Shown here: positions 1 through 5,922 of the stretch, one piece after another
How positions within the stretch are numbered: the first letter of the stretch is position 1
How the letters are laid out: each line of letters begins with the position of its first letter
Assembly: GCA_041608535.1 (NCBI GenBank)
Contig: JBFISM010000161.1
Span: forward strand, 1-7,423
DNA: 7,423 bases
Direction of reading: 5' to 3'
DNA from: JBFISM01 sp041608535
Lineage (GTDB): Bacteria; Actinomycetota; Acidimicrobiia; Spongiisociales; UBA5794
Translations under genes and position numbers: made by a program
The notes under the pieces: generated by a model
Seen by the model: only the letters and a program-made list of their open reading frames with translations
Databases searched by the model: none
What the model was told of the DNA's origin: nothing

Positions 1-812
1 AGCGCGTTCCCTTCCCTCCCGGAGGCCTCGACCCCGAGGGCTTCGTACAGGCCCGTCCCGGGATCTTCTACATGTCGTCGGAAGGCAACGTGTTCGCCTC
101 GCCACCGATCGCTCCATTCATCAAGCGCTACAACCGCAACGGCGTCGTGACGGGCACGCTTCCCATCCCCGACAAGTACATCCCCAACGGAGTGGACCAC
201 GGTGTGCGGTTCAACCTGTCGTTCGAGAGCCTGAACACCACGCCCAACGGCCGCTCGCTGGTCACTGCCGGTGAAGGGGCGCTGTTCCAGGACGGCCCTG
301 CGTCGACGTTCACCAACGGCAGCCTGGCCCGCATCCTCACGTTCGATGTCGGCCGGCAGGCACCCTCGGCCGAATTCGTCTACGAAGTGGGACCGTGGGC
401 AGAGCCGTCCGCCATTTTCGGGGTGAACGGCATCGTGGAAGTACTCCCGATCGACGACGCCGGCACCATGCTGGTGATGGAGCGATCGTTCTCAGTCGGC
501 GGAGTCCTCGGCGGAGGAACTGGGAACGTCGTGGTGCTCTACGAATCGTCGACGGCCGGCGCCACCGATGTGCTCGCCGACGACGCGCTGTTCGTCGGAG
601 GCGTCCCGATTCCCTTCACTCCGGTCAGCAAGCGGCTGGTGTTCAGCTTCGACGACCTGGGCATTCCCATCGACAACCTGGAAGGCCTGACATTCGGTCC
701 GCAACTGGCGGACGGTCGGCACACGCTGGTGATCGTGAGCGACAACAACTTCAATCCGGGTCAGTTCACCCAGTTCATCGTGCTCGCCGCAGACATCGTC
801 CCGGCCGGTTGA
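1..812 (+). CDS. Esterase-like activity of phytase family protein (5' partial)
   Basis: The open frame runs from base 3, at the window edge, to TGA at 810-812. It gives 269 residues with the N-terminus missing, so the in-frame ATG at base 72 is internal, not the start. Numbering the fragment from base 3, family hallmarks of the phytase-like domain (PF13449 type) appear in order: DPEG at 10-13, SSEGN at 25-29, a GVRFNLSFESL block at about 67-77 followed by an EGALFQDG-like block at about 91-98, MVMER near 160, and a DNLEGLTFGP block at about 224-233 followed by SDNNF at 246-250. The acidic residues in these blocks are those expected to bind calcium in such beta-propeller proteins. Members are usually secreted and their true substrates are poorly defined; 'phytase' or 'esterase' is a family label here. 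The signal peptide would lie upstream of the window. The protein ends about ten residues after the last strand. The archease gene follows after 36 bases in the same direction. The family call is solid; the reaction is not known. Confidence 0.85.
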   Translation, partial: RVPFPPGGLDPEGFVQARPGIFYMSSEGNVFASPPIAPFIKRYNRNGVVTGTLPIPDKYIPNGVDHGVRFNLSFESLNTTPNGRSLVTAGEGALFQDGPASTFTNGSLARILTFDVGRQAPSAEFVYEVGPWAEPSAIFGVNGIVEVLPIDDAGTMLVMERSFSVGGVLGGGTGNVVVLYESSTAGATDVLADDALFVGGVPIPFTPVSKRLVFSFDDLGIPIDNLEGLTFGPQLADGRHTLVIVSDNNFNPGQFTQFIVLAADIVPAG

Positions 813-836
813 GCGATTGCGGGTTGGTGGGGCGCC

Positions 837-842
837 TACGCT
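837..842 (+). promoter_or_regulatory. Candidate -10 box for leaderless archease transcript
   Basis: TACGCT lies exactly six bases before the archease ATG at 849. The interval contains no Shine-Dalgarno-like sequence (GATTTC). The TAnnnT box at this distance is the arrangement of leaderless genes in actinobacteria, where transcription starts on the A of the start codon. There is no convincing -35 box at 17-18 bases upstream. If real, it would give archease-rtcB a promoter of their own, independent of the phytase-like gene. Confidence 0.5.
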
Positions 843-848
843 GATTTC

Positions 849-1259
849 ATGCCGCGCGAGATATTGGCGCACACCGCCGACACCGGCATCGCCGCCAGCG
901 CCGACAGCCTGACCGATCTGCTCGAAGAGCTGGCCGGCGGCATGTTCGAGCTGATGGCCGGGTCAGAACAATGCCAGCCAACCCACCGACTGACGGCACA
1001 GGTGTCGGCCGCCAGCGCAGAAGAGCTCGTCGTCGACGTTCTCAGCGAGCTGCTGTACCTCGCCGAACGCGACCGGCTGATGCTCTGCGACGTGGTTGTC
1101 GAGCCTACGTCTCCACTGTCCGTCGAGGTTCACGCCGGCGGGCTCTCGGCCGATGTGGTGGAACTGGCTGGTGCCCCCATCAAGGCGGTCACCTATCACA
1201 ATCTCATGGTCGAACAGGGCCCGGCCGGCTGGTCCGGCCGCGTGTACTTCGACGTTTGA
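849..1259 (+). CDS. Archease, RtcB cofactor protein
   Basis: This is a complete 136-residue archease, the usual size for the family (PF01951). Archease binds RtcB in the cytoplasm and speeds the guanylylation step, allowing multiple turnover of the RNA ligase. The N-terminus carries the hallmark HTADTGI at 8-14, followed by the amphipathic LxxLLEELAGGMFELM helix. The C-terminal half has the IKAVTYHNLMVEQ signature, and the chain ends in YFDV. Asp11 and Asp135, plus the C-terminal carboxylate, match the metal-binding positions described for the archaeal protein. The ATG at 849 puts HTAD at the expected depth from the N-terminus and has a -10-like box six bases upstream instead of a ribosome binding site. 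The gene is followed 66 bases downstream by rtcB, its known partner, which strongly supports the call. No truncation or missing motif is seen. Confidence 0.95.
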   Translation: MPREILAHTADTGIAASADSLTDLLEELAGGMFELMAGSEQCQPTHRLTAQVSAASAEELVVDVLSELLYLAERDRLMLCDVVVEPTSPLSVEVHAGGLSADVVELAGAPIKAVTYHNLMVEQGPAGWSGRVYFDV

Positions 1260-1325
1260 CGCGGCAATTCGAGCCAAGCGAAGAGCCGATCTGCCCTACC
1301 TCCGGACATCGGGGTTTGGCATCCT

Positions 1326-2753
1326 GTGAGCGTGGACCTGATTCGCACTTCGGCGACGACCTGGGAGATGCCCGCCACGGGCTCGATGCGGGTCCCGGGG
1401 CGGATCTTCGCCTCCGATCGGTTGATGGAGGCCATCGAGGACGACCGATCAGCCCAGCAGGTGGCCAACGTGGCTCATCTGCCCGGCATCGTCGGAGCAT
1501 CCTTTGCCATGCCCGACATCCATTGGGGTTACGGATTCCCGATCGGCGGCGTGGCGGCCACCGCCGTCGCAGACGGCGTGGTCTCTCCAGGCGGCGTCGG
1601 CTTCGATATCTGCTGCGGGGTCCGCTTGTTGGCGTCCGGGTTGACGGAAGATGATTTCGCCGGCCACCGCGACGCGATCATGGACGAGCTCGACCGGCGG
1701 ATCCCGCGCGGGCTCGGCGCGGGGGCGATCGCTGATCAAGCGCTGGTCTCGGCGGTCCTCGTGCGAGGTGCTGCGGCGGTGCTCGACGCCGGCTACGGAT
1801 GGACCGACGATCTGGAGCGGTGTGAGGAGAACGGCACCTCAGATGGCGCCGACCCAGATGCCATCACCGATCGCGCCAAGCAGCGCGGGTCCTCTCAACT
1901 CGGCTCCCTCGGCGCCGGCAACCATTTCTTGGAGGTGCAGGTCGTCGACAGCATCGTCGACAGCACGGCGGCGACCCTGTTCGGTCTCACCGAGGGAATG
2001 GTGGTGGTGATGATCCACTGCGGATCACGTGGTCTGGGTCACCAAACCTGCACCGACCAGCTGAAGACGATGCAGGGCGCCATGGAGAGGTACGCCATCA
2101 CCGTGCCGGATCGCCAACTCGCCTGTGTGCCGGTCGACTCCCCGGAAGGACAGACCTATCTGTCAGCCATGGCCGCATCGGCCAACTTCGCCTGGGCAAA
2201 CCGGCACGTGCTCGGCCACGAGGCACGTCGGGCATTCGCTTCGGCGCTCGGCATCACGCTCGAGGAGACGGAGATGTATCTCGTGTACGACGTCGCCCAC
2301 AACCTGGCCAAGATCGAAACACACCCGGTCGACGGCCGCCCGATGGAGGTGTGCGTTCACCGCAAGGGCGCCACTCGAGCCTTCGGTCCGGGCCATCCCG
2401 ATCTTCCGACCGACCTGCGGGAGGTCGGACAGCCGGTGTTGGTACCGGGAAGCATGGGAACGGCCTCCTGGGTGTTGCGCGGTACCACCGACAACCCGGC
2501 CTTCGGGTCGGCGGCCCATGGTGCCGGTCGAGTGATGAGCCGTAAACGTGCCAAGGCGACGTCGTCCGGCAGGGTGGTGCGGGAGGAACTGGAATCGGCG
2601 GGGGTTTCCGTACGACCCGGATCGGTCAAGCTGCTGTCCGAGGAGGCCCCGTACGCCTACAAGGACGTCGACGAGGTCGCCCTGGTCTGCGACGAGGCCG
2701 GGCTGGCCAAACGGGTGGCACGTCTTCGACCCGTCGGTGTCGTCAAGGGCTGA
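1326..2753 (+). CDS. rtcB: RNA-splicing ligase RtcB
   Basis: This 475-residue protein has the usual length of intein-free RtcB. It is the Mn2+- and GTP-dependent cytoplasmic ligase that joins RNA 2',3'-cyclic-phosphate or 3'-phosphate ends to 5'-OH ends. All core motifs are present: LPGIV followed by AMPDIHWGYGFPIGG near 55-75; the metal-binding DICCGVR (D94, C97); GNHFLEVQ (N199, H200); MIHCGSRGLGHQ (H231); YDVAHNLAK (H325); the guanylylated histidine in HGAGR (H398); and the C-terminal RPVGVVKG with K474. Two positions differ from what I expect in the family: Cys96 (usually Asn or Ser) just before ligand C97, and Cys232 (usually Ser or Thr) just after ligand H231. The start is GTG at 1326; a second GTG at 1332 would give MDLI and is equally reasonable, because neither has a good Shine-Dalgarno. 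The gene lies 66 bases after archease, its activator, and is probably cotranscribed with it. No regulator of the RtcR type is visible. The ligase assignment is essentially certain; the natural RNA substrate is unknown. Confidence 0.98.
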   Translation: MSVDLIRTSATTWEMPATGSMRVPGRIFASDRLMEAIEDDRSAQQVANVAHLPGIVGASFAMPDIHWGYGFPIGGVAATAVADGVVSPGGVGFDICCGVRLLASGLTEDDFAGHRDAIMDELDRRIPRGLGAGAIADQALVSAVLVRGAAAVLDAGYGWTDDLERCEENGTSDGADPDAITDRAKQRGSSQLGSLGAGNHFLEVQVVDSIVDSTAATLFGLTEGMVVVMIHCGSRGLGHQTCTDQLKTMQGAMERYAITVPDRQLACVPVDSPEGQTYLSAMAASANFAWANRHVLGHEARRAFASALGITLEETEMYLVYDVAHNLAKIETHPVDGRPMEVCVHRKGATRAFGPGHPDLPTDLREVGQPVLVPGSMGTASWVLRGTTDNPAFGSAAHGAGRVMSRKRAKATSSGRVVREELESAGVSVRPGSVKLLSEEAPYAYKDVDEVALVCDEAGLAKRVARLRPVGVVKG

Positions 2754-2778
2754 ACCGGGAGGGGCAAGCGTCGTGCTT

Positions 2779-2798
2779 CATCGGGGTCATTCCCGATG
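2779..2798 (+). terminator. Possible weak terminator hairpin after rtcB
   Basis: A perfect 7-base stem, CATCGGG/CCCGATG, encloses a six-base loop and begins 25 bases after the rtcB stop. It is followed by GCTTTGA, not a run of T. The stem is short and the T tract is poor, so it could be a weak or Rho-assisted end of the rtc transcript, or chance. The hairpin is palindromic and could also act on the other strand. Confidence 0.35.
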
Positions 2799-2801
2799 GC
2801 T

Positions 2802-2850
2802 TTGACCTCTGACTTCGGCGCACAGTCTTCTCGGATCGCAGAAAGGAGGA
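2802..2850 (+). promoter_or_regulatory. Shine-Dalgarno and possible promoter of the SGNH hydrolase gene
   Basis: AAGGAGGA at 2843-2850 ends three bases before the ATG at 2854 and is nearly perfectly complementary to the 16S rRNA 3' end. It is the strongest ribosome binding site in the window and fixes the start of this gene. A -35-like TTGACC sits at 2802-2807, but no clear -10 is seen at the proper distance (CAGTCT at 2823-2828 is the best and is poorly spaced). The promoter part is therefore weak and the ribosome binding site part is firm. Confidence 0.6.
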
Positions 2851-2853
2851 ATC

Positions 2854-3720
2854 ATGCGACCGAACACTCGACCTATCGTCATCATGACGTTGACGCTGGT
2901 CCTCGGGCTGACCGCCGTCCCTGCAGGGGCCGCGCCGTCGGGCGAACCCAACCCCGGACAACCGATCTACCTCGCGCTGGGCGACTCGTGGGCCTATGGG
3001 CAGGGTGCGACCGACCCGGCCACCGCCGGCTACGTCGCCCAGCTGCACTGGGCGCTCCGCCAGGACCTCGACTGTCTCCCGGCGACCTCGCCGCTGGCCG
3101 CCGACGGATGCAAGCATCTCCAGCGCATCAATCTGGCCAGGCCTGCCACTGCAACACTTCCGGGTGTGACCACGCCGCTGGTCGCGTCGGAGCAACTGCC
3201 TGTGGCGTTGCCGCTGCTGGCCGGCCGCAACGGCGACAGGAACCCGCGCAATGACGTTGAGGTCGTGACGCTCCAGGTTGGCGGCAACGACGTGACGGGC
3301 CCGATCCTGGCGGCTTGCTTGGCTGGGTTCACCCCGGAGTGCGCCGGGACGATCGTCGGTGAGATGGCGGCCTACGAGGCCGACTTGCGCGGCGTCGTGG
3401 ACGCTCTGCGCGAAGCGGCCGGTCCCGACACTCCGATCGTCTTGGGCACCTACGACAACACGGTGCCGTTCTGCGACCTGGGTGCGATTCCGGGCGCAGA
3501 ACAGCTGGGAGCCGTCGTGCTGGAGGGGACGCCCGATGGGGCGATTGACGGGGTTCATGACGTGATCCGACGGGTCGCAGCCGACCACGCCGCAGTCGTG
3601 GCCGAAGTGTTCGGCACACTCGGCGCCAACGATTTCGTCGGCGGATCCGACTGCCTCCACGTCACCACTACAGGACACCGCGCCGTCAAAGACGCATTCG
3701 TCCACGCGCTCGATCTGTGA
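2854..3720 (+). CDS. Secreted SGNH/GDSL-family hydrolase (putative esterase/lipase)
   Basis: This 288-residue protein begins with a classic signal peptide: Arg2 and Arg6, a hydrophobic core at about 8-22, and an AGA cleavage motif after residue 26. The mature part carries the SGNH blocks: GDSWAYG with nucleophile Ser45, GGND at 143-146 with oxyanion Asn145, and DCLH with Asp266 and His269 completing the triad. Block II reads NLARPAT, with Ala98 where a glycine would usually help form the oxyanion hole. Six cysteines (C74, C86, C155, C163, C207, C267) are spaced as three likely disulfide pairs, as in secreted Streptomyces-type SGNH lipases. The enzyme should hydrolyse ester bonds outside the cell (lipid, acyl-sugar or similar); the substrate cannot be read from sequence. 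A strong ribosome binding site supports the start at 2854. The gene stands alone between rtcB (100 bases upstream) and a strong hairpin downstream. The family call is firm and the substrate unknown. Confidence 0.92.
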   Translation: MRPNTRPIVIMTLTLVLGLTAVPAGAAPSGEPNPGQPIYLALGDSWAYGQGATDPATAGYVAQLHWALRQDLDCLPATSPLAADGCKHLQRINLARPATATLPGVTTPLVASEQLPVALPLLAGRNGDRNPRNDVEVVTLQVGGNDVTGPILAACLAGFTPECAGTIVGEMAAYEADLRGVVDALREAAGPDTPIVLGTYDNTVPFCDLGAIPGAEQLGAVVLEGTPDGAIDGVHDVIRRVAADHAAVVAEVFGTLGANDFVGGSDCLHVTTTGHRAVKDAFVHALDL

Positions 3721-3735
3721 GCGCGGATTGACTTG

Positions 3736-3778
3736 GCCTCGAAGCGCACTCCGGTGCTCTTCGAGGCTGCACCGCAGC
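3736..3778 (+). terminator. Compound hairpin block after the SGNH hydrolase gene
   Basis: The first hairpin spans 3736-3767. A 9-base outer stem (GCCTCGAAG/CTTCGAGGC) and a 4-base inner stem (GCAC/GTGC) are separated by a single C/T mismatch and capped by a TCCG loop. It begins 15 bases after the hydrolase stop codon. A second small hairpin, GCTGC-ACC-GCAGC at 3766-3778, starts on the last two bases of the first. No T tract follows, which is common for actinobacterial intrinsic terminators. The likely role is to end the hydrolase transcript and insulate the exporter gene that starts at 3805. Because the stem is symmetrical it could also work on the opposite strand, although no gene reads in from that side nearby. 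Confidence 0.7.
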
Positions 3779-3789
3779 CGATTGGTGCC

Positions 3790-3795
3790 TAGGGT
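3790..3795 (+). promoter_or_regulatory. Candidate -10 box of the exporter gene
   Basis: TAGGGT fits TAnnnT and lies nine bases before the ATG at 3805. This is slightly further than the six or seven bases usual for leaderless genes, so the transcript might carry a leader of one to three bases. The same bases form a 4-base stem with ACCC at 3800-3803 around a CGAA tetraloop. A weak AGGG ribosome-binding reading of the same bases is the alternative. No good -35 is present. Confidence 0.35.
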
Positions 3796-3804
3796 CGAAA
3801 CCCG

Positions 3805-5913
3805 ATGGACCGGGTCGCCCACTTCATCGTCAATCGTTCTCGGGTCGTGCTCGCATTGACTGCGGCATTGACGCTGCTGTCCGTCGCGATGCTGTTCCGC
3901 CTTTCGTTCAACGCTGATGTGTCTTCGTTTCTGCTCGAAGGAAACCCTCGCGGCGAGGAATTCGCTACCTTGCAGGAGAAGTACCAGACGACCGACCCGA
4001 TCAACGTCCTTGCTTCCCTACCTGACGGTGAGTCCTTTCTGGAGCCAGCGCGCCTCGCCGACCTGGCGAGCCTCCGCGACGAGGTGCTCGCGGTGGACGG
4101 TGTGGTGGCGGTTGCCGCAATGGTCCCCGAGACCAACCCACTGACCGGTCAGCCACTCGACCCAGCCACCGTTGCCTCGCTCCCTCCGCCGGTCGTGCGA
4201 ACCCTGATCGATCAGAGCCCGGTGAGCGAGCTGCTGCTCAGCGCGGACACACAGCATGCGCTCCTCATCGTCACGCCGGACGACGATCCCACCGGAACGG
4301 CGCGGCGAGTCACCCAAGTGCAGTCCGACGTCCTCGATCTCGCCTTCTCCGGAAACCCGGTCGTGTTTGCCACTGTTCTCGAGCTGCTCTCGCTGTTTCT
4401 GCTGCTCATCCCGCCGGTGGTGATCGCGCTGTTGCTCGCGGTCTTCTACTCGACGATCGGAGAGCTACGGCTGAGTGCGTTGGTGATCGTCCCGGCGGCG
4501 TTGGGGTCGCTGTGGACGTTTGGATTGATCTTCGCGCTGGGGATCGAGATCGACATCGTCACGGTCATCGTCCCCATCTTCATCATCGTCATGGGTTCTG
4601 CAGATGGCCTGCATTTCGTCACGCACTTCCAACACGAGGCCGAACGCACATCGGACAAGGTCGAACAGGTCTCGTCGGCGCTCCGTCAAGTCGGCGTGCC
4701 GATGATCCTGACAACGATCAGTACCGCCGCCGGCTTCCTGTCCCTGCTCGTCACCGATGTGAGCCCCATCCGACAGCTCGGGCTCTTCACCGCCGTCGGG
4801 ATCTCTTTCGCCGGCGCCATCTCGTTCTTCTCGCTCCCGGCTCTGCTCACTCATGTCCCGATCCACAGCCGACACGAGGCCTCTCTGCTCGGAGCACGAG
4901 TTACCGAATTGATGAGGTCGGCCGTCAGGTCACGTCGTCCTGCCGTAGTCCTCACCGTGGCGATTCTCGCCTTCGCAGCGATCGGGCTGCCCCGTTTGGA
5001 GGTCAACCCCGACCAGTTGTTCTTCTTCAAGGACGACGATCCCGTACGGACCGCGTTCGAGCGCACCGAAGAGATCTTCGGCGGCGCCACTCCCCTATCT
5101 GGAGAGTTCGTCTTCGATTCCTCCGACCCGGCCGGATCACTCGTGCGCGCCCGGTCCGCTTCAGATCAGCTAGAGGAGCTCGGCGGTGTTCGCACCGTCT
5201 TTTCGGCAGCCGATCTCGCCGACGCATTGCCTGCCGAACAGCTGGATGCCGTGCTGGCCGGAGACGCAGCGCTACCGGTCGGCGACCTCGTGAGCGACGA
5301 CGGACTTCGGTTCATCCTGCTGCCCGCATCATTCACGACCTCCGATCTCGAAGCCTGGCTCGAGTTCGCAGCCGACAGTCCCGACGTGCGGGTCCTGACC
5401 GGCATGCCGGTTGTGTGGGACGAGATCGCCCGCCTGGTGCTCAGAGCCCAGGCCACGTCTCTGGTGGCCGCGTTCGCGCTCGTAGCGGTGATGCTCGCGG
5501 CCGCCTACCGCCGCTTGCGCGAGACGGCTGTAGCACTCGCACCCATCGCAATGACGGTGCTCACCGTGCTCGGTTTTCTTGCGTTGTCCGGCATTCAGTT
5601 GAACCTGCTGACCGCCGTCGTCTCGAGCATCGTGATCGGGGTGGGCATCGACTACGCGATCCACTACATCGCGGCGATCGATCACGCTCGCGGGGAGGGC
5701 GACGGATACGTGTTGCGCGCCATCGATCGGGCGGGCCGTCCGATCATCGCCAATGCGTTGGGGATCGCAGTGGCCTTGACGGCGTTGTGGTTTTCGCCGC
5801 TCAAGATCCACGGACAGGTGTCGATCATCATGTGGGTGGCGATGCTCACTGCGGCGGCAGCCTCGATCATGGTGATCGCTGCACTGCTTCCGCGGGCCGG
5901 CGTGACCGACTGA
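3805..5913 (+). CDS. RND-superfamily (MMPL/COG1033-type) exporter
   Basis: This 702-residue membrane protein has the two-fold repeated RND architecture. TM1 is at about 12-33, followed by an extracytoplasmic domain (34-188), then TM2-TM6 (about 190-350). TM7 (about 379-397), a second extracytoplasmic domain (398-545) and TM8-TM12 (about 548-695) repeat the plan. Each half carries a conserved intramembrane motif: GSADGLHFVTHF with Asp267 in TM4, and GVGIDYAIHY with Asp616 and Tyr617 in TM10. These are the proton-relay positions of MmpL-type transporters. The short size and the ADGLH-type first motif fit the COG1033/HAE3 group of predicted exporters of hydrophobic compounds or lipids rather than tripartite AcrB-like pumps (over 1000 residues). 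No membrane-fusion or outer-membrane partner is encoded nearby. The ATG at 3805 places TM1 properly after a short positive N-terminus. The gene ends three bases before the convergent PLP enzyme stop codon. The superfamily is certain; the cargo is unknown. Confidence 0.93.
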   Translation: MDRVAHFIVNRSRVVLALTAALTLLSVAMLFRLSFNADVSSFLLEGNPRGEEFATLQEKYQTTDPINVLASLPDGESFLEPARLADLASLRDEVLAVDGVVAVAAMVPETNPLTGQPLDPATVASLPPPVVRTLIDQSPVSELLLSADTQHALLIVTPDDDPTGTARRVTQVQSDVLDLAFSGNPVVFATVLELLSLFLLLIPPVVIALLLAVFYSTIGELRLSALVIVPAALGSLWTFGLIFALGIEIDIVTVIVPIFIIVMGSADGLHFVTHFQHEAERTSDKVEQVSSALRQVGVPMILTTISTAAGFLSLLVTDVSPIRQLGLFTAVGISFAGAISFFSLPALLTHVPIHSRHEASLLGARVTELMRSAVRSRRPAVVLTVAILAFAAIGLPRLEVNPDQLFFFKDDDPVRTAFERTEEIFGGATPLSGEFVFDSSDPAGSLVRARSASDQLEELGGVRTVFSAADLADALPAEQLDAVLAGDAALPVGDLVSDDGLRFILLPASFTTSDLEAWLEFAADSPDVRVLTGMPVVWDEIARLVLRAQATSLVAAFALVAVMLAAAYRRLRETAVALAPIAMTVLTVLGFLALSGIQLNLLTAVVSSIVIGVGIDYAIHYIAAIDHARGEGDGYVLRAIDRAGRPIIANALGIAVALTALWFSPLKIHGQVSIIMWVAMLTAAAASIMVIAALLPRAGVTD

Positions 5914-5922
5914 GGGTCAGTC
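5908..5922. repeat. Palindrome containing both stop codons of convergent genes
   Basis: GACTGA-GGG-TCAGTC is a perfect inverted repeat with 6-base arms and a 3-base centre. The left arm holds the exporter's last codon (GAC) and TGA; the right arm, read on the - strand, holds the same GAC TGA ending the PLP enzyme. The two coding regions are therefore only three bases apart and no separate terminator fits between them, so each transcript must end inside the opposite gene or at this small hairpin. It may simply reflect both proteins ending in Asp plus TGA. Confidence 0.6.

Noticed and set aside
1273..1320. Nested inverted repeats (GCCAA/TTGGC and CCGAT/ATCGG) upstream of the rtcB start, considered as a regulatory leader or riboswitch
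   Set aside because: Both stems are only five bases with long asymmetric loops, and no known riboswitch core is recognisable. This is expected by chance in GC-rich DNA.
1942..1965. An exact 12-base tandem direct repeat inside rtcB (TCGTCGACAGCA twice)
   Set aside because: It encodes VDSI-VDST, but the distance between the HFLEVQ and IHCGSRG motifs fits ordinary RtcB proteins, which have a VDEI-FD-like sequence there. No insertion is implied; probably chance from similar residues and codon bias.
3728..3733. TTGACT after the hydrolase gene as a -35 box
   Set aside because: The sequence 17 bases downstream (CCGGTG) lies in the hairpin and is not a -10 box; the better -10 candidate at 3790 is too far away.
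2743..3822. A 359-codon open frame on the - strand opposite the SGNH hydrolase
   Set aside because: Low-complexity, Arg/Gln-rich composition without motifs. It lies entirely antisense to a gene with a signal peptide, ribosome binding site and full catalytic blocks, so it is a shadow.
4590..4640. Loss of the GxDY tyrosine in TM4 of the exporter as a sign of degeneration
   Set aside because: The first-half motif of COG1033-type exporters is often of the ADxIH kind, and Asp267 is intact. The asymmetry is probably normal for the family.
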